In this document: positions 49,670 through 61,600 of the stretch, piece by piece | Numbering within the stretch: the stretch's first letter is position 1 | How the letters are laid out: every line of letters starts with the position of its first letter | Assembly (NCBI GenBank): GCA_946404495.1 | Contig: CAMJDT010000001.1 | Location: forward strand, 1-64,000 | Direction of reading: 5' to 3' | Source: an uncultured Bacteroidales bacterium | GTDB taxonomy: Bacteria; Bacteroidota; Bacteroidia; Bacteroidales; Paludibacteraceae | DNA length: 64,000 nucleotides | Notes under the pieces: model-generated | What the model saw: the letters and a program-made list of their open reading frames with translations, nothing else | The model's database searches: none | What the model was told of the DNA's origin: nothing | Position numbers and translations under genes: made by a program

Positions 49670-52600
49670 TTAGTGATAAAGCACCTTGTGGGCGGTGCGG
49701 TTGACGCGGACGACGTAGCCGGACTGATAGGGCAAGGGATAGGTGAACTCAGTGCCCGTGGCGGTTGCGCGGCAGACGAGCTGGCCGGTGGAGGTATAGA
49801 GGGCGATGTAGTCGCCCGGGATGAGGCCGCGGACATAGAGCGTGCCGTCGTACTGATAGACGATGTACTGGCGGTTGCCCTTCTCGTCGGTAAGGGGATA
49901 GCCGCCGATGCGGATCGCAAAGCGCGTGAGGTGCTCGCCGGGCTCGAGAGAGACGGTGTAGTCCTCAGAGAGGAGGTTGGTATAGCGGTTGCGGTCGTAG
50001 TCGATGAGCCAGACGTAGCCATAGTCCATGTAGGCTTCCTTCTCCGGCAAGCTAAATGTAAAGTCTTTCTCCATTTGGGCATTAGGACTGCTGACGTACA
50101 TCTTGCTCTCCGGGCCTATGGTCGAAGGCAGTTTCTCGGGGATGGAGACGCCGAGGGGGATGTCGACCTCGATCGGGGTAGCGCCGAGCAGCGAGAGGCG
50201 CGAAGTGCGCTGTTGGTCCATCAGGTATATCTCCGGGTGTTCGGTCAGGGTGCTCCATTTGAGTCCGTCGCGTCCGTAGCTATAGCGGACGTTCTTATCG
50301 GCTGCGGAATCGGGAATAGCCGTCAGCACATCGCCCTCGCCGCGTGCGTTGGCGAGGCGGAGGATCGGACGGGAGGCTTTCTCGTTGTGACCGTAATAAG
50401 GAAGATGGAAGATGACGCCCTCGCGGGAGTTCTTGGTAGCGGTCTGGGTAAGGAAGGCATTACCGAGCGAGAGCATCGCACCCTTATCCCACGAGCGTAA
50501 AGCGTAGATCTGTTCGTCCTTCAGATAGGTACCGTCCGCATTCATGAGATACATGACGTGCGGGATAAACATCTGGCGGAGGTAGTTATCCTCGTAGAGG
50601 GTCGTATCGGTACGATAATTGGAGACGAGCCACGGCAGACCCTTCATATTCCATCCCATATCTTCCTGGCGCGTGAAGTTGAGCGAGGCGCCGGATCCGG
50701 CCGTACGGTTGTCGTACTGGTTGAGATAGACGGTCTTATCGTGGTCCGACTCGGTGTAGACATATTTGCCGCCCTCCGAAGCGAACGAAGTGAAGCGGAG
50801 TACGGTATCGACGGAGGAGCCGAAGTCGATGAGGTAGCCCTCCGTAGCCGTACGGTTGACGGTATCGATCGGTGTCCAGAGCGAAGAGTTGTCGGTCTGG
50901 AAGACATAGTCCTTAGCCGAGCGGGCGACACCGTTGTACCGGTAGGTGGTAAAGGTGATTGGTGATAGGTGAGAGGTGAGAGTGAGAGTATCCCCGGCGG
51001 CAGCGTAGGTCGAGACGGTGATGTTGTCCGTACTATAGGAGAAGGGGAAGGCGGTCATGGCATAGCGCTGGAGGTGGAAGGGACGCTCTGCGGCGAGGTA
51101 GGCGAACTTGAGTTCGTGTCCGTTGCCGTAGAAGGAGGCGCCGCGCTTGAGCAGCACGTAGCCCGGCGAGAGGATGATAGCGTTGTCATTGAAGTCGCGG
51201 AAGTCCAAGGGGTCGCTATATTGCAGCGTGACGGCGCTGCTGTCCATGAGATAGCAGACAGAGCCCGGGTGCGGGTACATGTTACCTCCGTAGTGGCTAA
51301 GGAAGGCGCACTTCTTGAGGGCAGCATTAGACTGTGTGATCGGCTCACGGTTGGTGAGGGCGGTGAGTTCGACCACGGTCTTGGGTTCGATTCTCCAGGT
51401 CTCGAAGGCTCCCACATCTACCTGACTGCCAATCTTACGCGGGTTGCCCAAGAGGTCTCGGTCGTGGCGGAAGGCAATCGTGCTATCGGAGACGTAGTCG
51501 TCGAATACTGCGGGCAGTGCGTCATCGGCTACGCCGGCGTTGATGCGCGACGAGTGCTCGTGGAGCTGGAAGCCCAGCGCGGTATTGTTGGTCAGGAACG
51601 CGGGCAGTTTATGCGGGGTATTGTCCGTGAGGTAAGGCGCAAAGCAGTGCAAGGTGTCACGCTGACCGTAGAGGGTATTCTGCACGGCGTCGGCGGTAGC
51701 CTCGTTGAGGAGCGGTGTGACGTCCTCATTATCGGCCACGATTGTATTATTGAGCGACAGTCCATTTGCGCCAATGCGTACGATCGAAGAGGCGGAGTCG
51801 TTGTAGAACAGGCAGTTATAGAGCAAACCGCGGCGGATATCGGCTACGGGTACGTCGGTAAAGGTATTGTCGGTGATGAGACAGTTACGGATGGCCGACT
51901 TCTCATTGTCGATATAGACCGGAGCGAAGCCCAAAGCGGAGCTATGTCGTCCGTCGGGGTTGGTGATGAAGAAGCCGTCGAGGAGGAAGCCGGTATTGAA
52001 TTCATCGCCGGTGATCTGAACGGAGTTGATGCGGGTACGCATACCGGCATTGAGGGCAGTAGGCGTAGCTATACCGGTAGAGAGTGCCCGGACATAGTTG
52101 ATATAGCGCTGACACTCGTCGTTGGTAAAGGAGCGCTGGTGTGTAGAGGGGTCCTCATAGATCCAGGCGGTGTCGTTGAAGGAGTTAGGCAGGCTACCGT
52201 AGACGAATACGCCGTCACGCGCTGTGACCGTAGTACGTTCTAAGGAGCCGTACGAGCCCTTAACGAAGACGTAGGCCTTGCGGGTCTCGAGGTCCTGGTT
52301 GCGGTTGAGGTAGGTATATACGGCGGCGGCGTCGATGGCGTTCTGCAGTTGTCCCTGACCGAAAGGCGACCTCCACGACGAGCCGTCACCGGCGGAGTAA
52401 GAAGGCAAGCTGGGTTGCACGTAGAGCACGCGCTGGAGTACAGCGAGGCACTCGTAGGCACCACGTTCCATGCCCTCACCGCTGATACGCGGTTTGGCCG
52501 CGAGGTCGGAGTCGTTGACAAGGGCGGTGATATAGTCCGCCTTGAAGCCATTGGAGCGGCGCCATAATTTATTATGCGTAGCGGCACAGGTATCGGGATA

Positions 52601-55600
52601 GACGCGGAAGAAGACGCGGTTGCGATAGAGCGTCGTATCCGCCATATTCATGGTGCGGAGCGAGGGGTTCAAGCGGAAGCTGCGCGAACGGCGTTGCTCG
52701 GAGTCATTAGCCGTGACGAAGGGCGAGATGAATCCCGGGCCGAAGTAGATATCGTTGTTGTCGGTCGAGAGCGGGTGGTTGTGGTACGGATCACCGTTCT
52801 CCGAATTGACAAAGGGCAGGAAGCAACCCCAGACGGCGTTGTTGGTCATTCGGTTTTCTATACCTTCGCGGGTTCGGTTCGTCGTCTTATCCCACTGGTC
52901 GGCGCCGAGCTGGAGCTGGATCGTAGTATCGTTGTCGAGGTCGTCGAGCCAGATGAGGGAGTTGTGCACCTCACTGTGGTCGGACTCGAGGTGGATATGT
53001 CCGCCGTTGAGGGCCGAGGTGGAGTTGATGATGATGACATCATTGGGCACGAGTGCCAGATCGTTTCCACCCTCCACCTCATCAAAGGTGCGGGCATAGA
53101 CGGGCGCACCGGCGTTGGAGTGGAAGAGGGTATTGACGATGAGGGAGGAGCCTCCACCGTGGTCGATACGCACGGCAGGCGAACGCTTCGCCTTGGACAC
53201 GCCGTCACGTGCGCCGTTATCCATGAAGATACAGTTGGAGAGTGTCAGCTTGGGCAGCGTCACCTTGCGTCTCGTTCCGCTGAAGTCGATGAGGGCGGAG
53301 TCAGGATGCAGGGCAAAGTTCATATTAGGCGTAGCGACACCTCCCTGATCCTCGTAGCGGCGTTGCCAGCGGTAGTAGATAGCTGCTCCACCCTTCTTAC
53401 TCATCTGTCCGCCCTCCTCTGCGGCAGAATCCTTAACCGAATAGGGGTTGATGAAGGTGATACCGTCGAAGGTAACGGGTATGACGACGCTGTCGCGCGA
53501 GGTATATTCGCCTTGCCAGTTGACCTGTACCAACTGTCGGGTCATATCCTCAATGATGAAGAGCTGGTTGAGCTGGTTGGCATTGCCGGTATAGGGCATC
53601 TCGACGACGACGGGGTGCGAGAGCGGGTCGCGAGGAGCGTCCTTGACGTCGAAGCTATAGCCGCCGAGGAAGTTGAGCGAGCCTACGCCGTAGTCGTGAT
53701 CGGCCTCCGCGCTATCGGGCATGAGCGGCGAGAGCGAGCTGGAGGTGATGACAAAGGCGCGGCGGTTATCGAGCACATTGTTGGGCGAGAAGGTTCCCTC
53801 GTCGTCACCGAGGAAGCAGATGTACTTATCGTGGTCGTTGTGCGACGACATGAGCATATCGATAGCGGTCTGGAGGTCGGTGGTAGGCGTCTCCCAGGTA
53901 AGGCCGTCGTGGTGGATCGGGTCTTTGGTCTTGGTGGCCACCCACATGGTATCGATTTCCTGCCCCTTGAGGTCGAGTTGGACGTACTGGTATTCGTACA
54001 CGCCGAGGTCGATGAAAGCGTCGGTGATACCGGTCTTAGGTTGCTTGGATATACGGTCCATACTTCCGGACTCCTCTTCGTCGGAGGTAGAACGGGTGTA
54101 GGACATATAGTACTGGTCACCAATCGGGAGGGGTGCGTTGGAGTCGGACATATACTGTCCGTAACGCCTTGCGTAGAAGTTATAGATGGCACCGGGGGAG
54201 GGTTGCACGGCATCGAAGGTAGCTGACGGCAGACCGGTGACGGGATATACATCTTTTTGCGTTGCACTCGGATTGACAGCCTGAGCAGCCGTTAAGGCAT
54301 CGGCTCGGGTAGCAAACTGCTGTTTTTCGGTATATTTGGTAATATAGTATGCGGTGTCTCGTCCTACGGTCTGCGTAAGGTGCCCCCAGCCCTGGTCGGT
54401 AGTCAGGTTCATACGTGCGAGCAGCCAGTCGGCGTTCTGCATATAGCCATCGATGCCGGCGACGAAGGAGGGCTGCTTGAAGTTCGGTCCATCGGTGGCA
54501 TTGTTGATACGGTTGATGAGGGTATTGTTGTTACCGTGGACGTAGGTGAAGAGGCTATCTAAGTTCTCCACGGTATCACGGTTAACCGTCTTGATTCTCA
54601 CGTTCATCTTACGCGGATCCACATAATTGTCCCACTCGTCGGGCATGAGGAGGAAGCCATCCTCGTTGGGTTTCATGCCGGTAGGTCCGTAGGTCTTACG
54701 GTAGGAGCAGAAGAACATACCCTCCATCTTATCGCCCTGTGCACGCAGTTCTTTCAGCTTATCTGTTACGGCTTTCTTGAAGGGGCCTTGCGGTTTTACT
54801 ACTCCACCCTCCTTGACAGCAGCACCTTCTATGGCTACCCAATAGTTATAGATGCTATCGTACTCATGATAGAGTCGCTCGTACGTAGCCCACTCATCGC
54901 CATCGTAGTGGAAGACACCGGCGCGGGAGGGTTTGTACTTGTCTCTGAAGGCTTCTATAGCCTCCTCGGACGGTGCCTCCTCGTACTCCAACTCGTCGAT
55001 GCTCTCGATATCGAACACCTCGTTACCCCAGAAGATCGTATTGAAGGCATACTGCATCGAGTCGGACTTAGGATGATCTTTATCGCCGATATAGTGACTG
55101 TTTGGTGTGAAGTTATAGATGGCGGAATAGCCTACGGCTTTGTTCTTCATAAAATGGCAGTTCACTACGCGCATTCGCGACTGGGTTGATACTGACAGGC
55201 ATCCGCCAAAGCCCTGACGGGCATCGGCATCGGGGATAACCTCCTTCGGGTTCTTCACACGCAGCGGATAGAGTCCGCGGCGCGCCTCGTTGTTGTCAAA
55301 GAGGGAGTTACTTACTCCGCAGAAGGCATTGGTCGCGATGCAGCCGCCGGCGGTCCAGGGTATAAAATCCTGGTCGAGCTTGGTCATCGGTCCCTGGGAG
55401 TAATTCTGGGTGAAGTGGTTGCCATAGGCATAGATACCGCCATTGGAGAAGATAGCGCCTCCGTTACCCGCCATATTATTGGTAAAGAAGCAGTTCTCTA
55501 CAACAATCGGGATATTGTGTGCAGCCGGTTCGGTTACATTGGGGATATCCGGCGAGCTGGGATCCTCGAAGTCATCGTCCCAGTTACCGTCCACGAAGAT

Positions 55601-58600
55601 ACCGCCGCCTCGGAAGTAGGTCTTAGAGACGTAGGCGTGCTCGTTGTAGTCTGCCTGATCCAAGTGGTTGGCGTATCCGCCGGTGATCTGCAGGCCGTCA
55701 AAACCTATGGAACGGGCTACCACCGAGAGGTCGTTCTCCTGTGCAAAGAGGCTCTCTGATTTCTGCGGAATCGAGTCCTTCAAATACGATTCACCGGGTT
55801 TGCCGTAATTAGGATTGACATTCATAAACTTATACGGTCTCGGTCCCACATATTTCTCGTCGGCGTGGCAGGTAACGACGTGGTAGACGTGCGTAAAGTC
55901 CTCACCCGAGACGGCATTACCGGAGAGAATTGTCTGGCGCTCCAGCTCCCAGGGTTCGATGACGGAGTTGAGGTTATTATCACGCATCGGACGGTGGCGG
56001 TCATCGCGCAGACGAATCGAATCGGTGAGTGCATAATTGATGGTATAGCCCGTTCCGGGAATCACCACATTGCTTCCGTTGCCGATAGCGATACCCACAT
56101 AGGTTTTATCTTTAGGATTCAAGCTGCCGAAGGGGCTACGGAAGCCCTCCTGACCGTATTTATGGTCGTCCGGACGGGAGTCCACGCCGCCTACGATGAG
56201 GACAGCTTCGGGGATGAGGAAGGTATTCATACGCACGGAGCCCTGTTCGCCGTAGGCATTATGGAAGGGATAGTAGGTACCCTGCTCCACGAATATCTCA
56301 AAGCGGACGTTGCGGTACTTCTGCGGATCGGCTTTACGGGCTGCGATGACGTAGTCGAAGGCATCACTGAGACGGTGGAAGGGGTTCAGGATACAGGAAC
56401 CCATTTGACGATACATCTTGGAGATCGCGTCGTCGTTGGTATTGTCCTGCAGGGCGCGGGCAGCCTCGGAATTGATGAGGTCGGTGTGCATAACGTACAG
56501 ACGGTACATCACGTGTTCCGCATCGACGACGATAGCGAAGTTCTTATTGAGCGCGCGGGCACCGATCTCGATGAGGGAGTTGTTCTTGGTAATGAGCGTA
56601 TCCTTGTCCCAGGCATAGCCTCGTGTACGGTGATCGTCCTGATACCAACGTTTGCGGCTAACGCCGGCTATATCAACAGAGTCGAGGGTCTGGAATGTTT
56701 TCTTGAACTTATCCCACTCACGGTAGGTCATACCGGCGCGTGAGAGCGTAGAGGACATCTCGATCGGGTAATAGAGGATCGCGTTAAAGGGATCCTGACG
56801 GTCCCAGCGGACGCCCTCGGTCTCCTTCGGCGAGAGTTCCACATTGCCCTGCCCCTCCAGACGGCGCGACTCGACGGCGCAGCAGACGAAGGGATATTCG
56901 GTATTGGCATCTGAGCGGTCGAAGGAGCCGGATACGTTGGCGTTATCGTTCGCCTCGTTGTGCCAAATGGCGACGGAGTTGGCGCGGACGTAGGTATTGT
57001 CGAACCACATACCTCCGGCGGAGGCGGTAGCGGTGTTCTCACAAATGGTGGAATAGAAGATACGCGCGAGGGAGTCAGCGGCGAGTTGGGCATCCGTAGG
57101 TCTCTCCACATAGATACCGCCGCCGACTTCGGCGGTGTTCTCCTTAACGATGGTACCGCTGACGAGTGCGTAGGGCTTGAGGTAGAGTCCGCCGCCGTAG
57201 TGCTGGGCGCGGTTGTTACGGATGACGCAGTTGCGGATATGCGCATAGCTCGTCACGACGCAGGCTGCTCCGAGACGATCTTCGTGATCGGGGGAGTTAG
57301 CATAGCCGTCCTCGATAAACACGCCGTCGACCACGGCGCGATCGCGCTCGGAGGTGAGAGCGGCGAGCTGATTCTGAATCGGCTTATTCTCGTTGTCCTC
57401 ATACCATTTCTCGTCGTCAGGACGGAAGAGGTCGTTGGTAAAGGTAACGACGTGGAAGCACTGTCCCTCGGCGCCGGTGGAAGAAGTGATCTTACCCGAG
57501 AGCACGGAGCGATAGGTAAGCGGGTCGCGTTCGTCGACGATGTGGCAACCTTCTGTACCGGCGGCCACGATTGTACCGTCTTCCATTTCGAAATGGTAGT
57601 AGTTGCCGGTATATCCGCCGCGCACGTGAATGCCGTGCGGGATGATAAAGGAGTAGTCGAGGGTATTATCGTGGTAGTTCTCGATACTATACTTGGTCGA
57701 GCGCGTCGGGGTATAGAAGGCGCCGTAGTCGTTGGAGGTAGTGGAGTTGGTATTGTCGCCTTCCAGCCATACTTCGACGGTCCAATACTTATTGGGCTTA
57801 TCCGATTCAAAGTCATGAATATTATCGCCTGTATAGCCTCTATTGTAGAGGTCGGCAGTCATGAGACTATGTTTGTAGCGTCCGGCGGCATCGAGCACGA
57901 GTTGCAGTTTCTGTCGGCAGGCCGCGTTGGCGGGTGAGCTTGCAGAGGCATCACCGCCCGGCGAGTCGAAGGCGATATAATAGATGGCGCGTCCCGGATG
58001 CGTCGTCGTATCCGGCTTGATGGAGTATGCCGCATTGAACTCGTAGGCACCGATATCTATCTGACAGTCCTGCACACGTTTGGCAAATGCCACATCGTTA
58101 TCCGGCAGTTCAGCCGCCTCCACGTTCTTATAGATGGGCATTTCTTTTACTTGCGCCTCAGTCTTACTATGCTTACGTTCCAATACATCTAACAAGTCAC
58201 CGGCAAAATCCTCCGTACCTTTGTTAACACAAGGCACATCGTCGCGCAAACGGAAATCATTGAGCGAAGCCGCACGGCCGGCAACATAGTTTCCTGACTC
58301 ATCAAAGTCCGCAACAAAAGGTGTAGTCGCTGCAGAAGGAACTTCTTGCAGCAAGACATTACCTTTTCCATAGTAGCCGGATCCTTCCGAATAGTTGACG
58401 ATATTGTTTTTGTAAGTATTCTGTGTAAACGACTCTTCGGTCTGGATATAACAGTTGAGGAACGGATGTACGATGTCTGTTCCTTTAACGCTTTTTCTTT
58501 CACGGATGGCTCGTCCGTTATTACCATATATAATTGTGTTTGCTACAAAAAGGTTCGGCTTGGAACTCGTGGCCAGAGCAATAGCACCACCATTAAGTTT

Positions 58601-61600
58601 ATTACCTTCTATCTCAGTATCCTCAAGAGCACATGTGTTATATACAATAGAGTTATTATAGAATTTACCCACACAGAAACCTACACCACCGCCGGAACCG
58701 TAGGAGTAGTTATTAGCGAACAAAGAGTTGAAGCACGTACCCTCGTACATAAACATACCACCGGCGAAGATTTGGTTTTGTGCGTCTTTTTTCGTACCAT
58801 GGGTAGATGTATTATTGAGCACGAAGCAACCTTCAATCGTAGAGGTAGCACCATCGCAGAACATACCGCCACCTTTCATGTTACGACTACCTGCCAGGTT
58901 ATTAATCACGATACAGTTACGCAAGTGTGCCCCTTCGTACATGTTCACTCCGGCACCACCGCCATGTGCCATGGATTCATCGTAGATAAACCCGTGCCGA
59001 ATGGTAAAACCATCCCAATTGACATGGTTGTATTCTACATAATGCGGATCCTCTTGCTTAGTGTACGTTGTAGCCGTTCGTTTGTCCTTACTGCTGCCTC
59101 TCACACGGTCGGTGTGGGATAAATTATCACCAAAATTAGTACCCAATGATACAGGGTCTCCGATACCACCACCGCCATACGTCGGTACGCACACATCCGG
59201 CATGGTCAATACGCGCTTACGAAGCGTCGTACGGTGAGTTTGAAGCGTATAAGTATTAGATTCTGAAACTACCGGATCTTCAGGTGTTACATCTTCTTTA
59301 TCTACTGTATTATCATCAGGATCTCCTACTTCTTCGTATGGTCCGGGGGTCACCGTCACCGGCTTGATATGAATATTTGAGAGCCAGAACTCACGACGGT
59401 TCGGGTTGTTTACAGCGAAATCTTTTTTATAACTTTGAGGTATCGGATCCGGGTCTCCACCCGTTATTGTCGGGCTTGTTGCACCATTAGCAGATGTATT
59501 ACGCTCACCATCTTCCACTTCTACAGCTACACGTAAAGCTCCTTTTACCGGCTGATTGAATGTAAGTACATGGCGATAGGCCATACCGCGGTTATTATCT
59601 TTATCATCGTTATTACCTATTGTCTTAATATTAGCCTCCGCACATTTCTTACCATTAGCATTATATACTCGGAAATACATCTTTGTATTTTCCGGTGCAG
59701 AGAATTTATTACGATATCCACCTCCAATAAGTACTGATATTTGATAATTACCTGCCGGTACATCTGTCATGTCCTGCCATAAGATCAAATCTGTAAGAGA
59801 GCCGTTGCCGATAAAAATCCAGTTTCCAGTATAGGAGCCATCGGAACCCGCCAATTTCGTGTTCGTTAGCGGATCGTAGATGTTACGCTGCTTATTGTTG
59901 TTATTATTAGTATTCTCAATACCGACATCGTAGTTTGTTTTATCCGGGTATGACATGTGCCAACAATCCTTGCCATCCGCCACATTACCAAATCGCCATT
60001 TACGTCGATCATCAGTTACGCCTTCATTCGTCGCATCAGTAGAACTAACACTTTTACCGGCTGTACTACCGGTCATATTGGCATACTGCATATACGTATC
60101 CTGTACATCAGCACCTATTTCCACAATATCGGTATTGCTATAATGGTGTACAATCGTGCGGTTCTTATATTCGTACTGAGTGGTTTCTGTAAACTCGGAA
60201 TACGAATAGTCATCATCCCAATACTTGACGGCATCGGTATTTATAGCCGTATTGCTGCTCTTGGGGTTGACCTCTGAAATCTGAAGAATCGTCTCATAAT
60301 CCGCAGCATCAAAGTCAGCTGCAGGTTTCGCTTTAGGAATACTGATTACTTCCGACATCAATGCCTGACGCTCTGACATAGCCGGTGCTGCAAATTTGCC
60401 GGCAGGGAAACCGCCGAATACCGTAACAGAGTCACGCATCACAAATCCCTTATAGTCGTTATACGTACCTGCACCTACCCAGACTTGTATAGAGTCTTTA
60501 TGTTCTGTTTTATTAAATGCAGACGCTTTCTCTACTGCATACTGAAGACCGCCCACATACCGCTCGGCACGTGTATTATTGATCCAACCGTTTGCTTTGC
60601 AGCCGGCTATAAAAGTATTCATGTCATAGGAGCCGGCTGTTCCCGTATAAGGGTTCGCTCTCCAGAACGTACGCGATGCACCGGAGATTTCTCCGTACGG
60701 ATAGCGCAGGTCATAATCGTAACCGGGAACAAATCCCTCAGGGGTAGAACCGGGAGTGCTTACCGTTTCGGAACTCTCGGAATAAACATCTTCTTGTATC
60801 GGATCTTCTTCGCCTGCTCTAGGACCATTGTCATATACTATCTTTTCAGTCGTCCATGTTTTGGTAACAGTGGTAGTAGAACTTCCTCCTGTCGTATTTC
60901 CTGTAATCCACACTCTACCCCAACCGCCGTTGTATTTGGAATTGGTGGTGAGGATCGGGTTGCCCTCGCTGTCGAGGACGCGGTCGCAGGTCGCTTCGGG
61001 ATCGATTTGGTCACCGGTCGCGAGAGCAGGACCGGGGACAGAGGATAGCATATAGACGGTATTACCGGCGATAGCGTTGCTCCAGGAGGAGCCGTCGCGG
61101 AGGCCGGCGCCGTCGGGGGTGACATAGATGACCGATCCGGCTGCAGGCAGGTCACTGTTCTCCACGGCACCGATATCGGGTGCACCGCCGCGGTCGCGCT
61201 TGAGTACATCACTGCGGTCGAACTCATTGAAGACCGAATAGGCATCGTGGTGGGCGGCATTGACGCAGGGGTTGGTAGTCATCGGTACATAGGCTACGAT
61301 ACCACCGTAAAGCGGCTTATCGCCCTCCGGCGCGTAACCTACATTACGCGAAGGATTGACAAAGGCAGGATAATTATGGTCGGTCAAAGTACGCGTGAAG
61401 ATACAGGTGTTATGACGGCTGAGAGTATCAGGAGGTATGTTCGCTATATCCGCCGTAAAGTGCGACGTTACGCCGTCCGGAAGGAAACCGGAAATCATCG
61501 GGACTTCATAGCCTTCTAAAAAGAACCCATAAGGAGATTGACGGTCATCCCTGTGCAACTGCAGGTCTGCGTCGAACATATTATACATTCCGAACACATA

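Noticed and set aside
52574..54226. 550-codon plus-strand frame opposite the giant gene
   Set aside because: No family resemblance; it is antisense to well-formed beta-helix modules.
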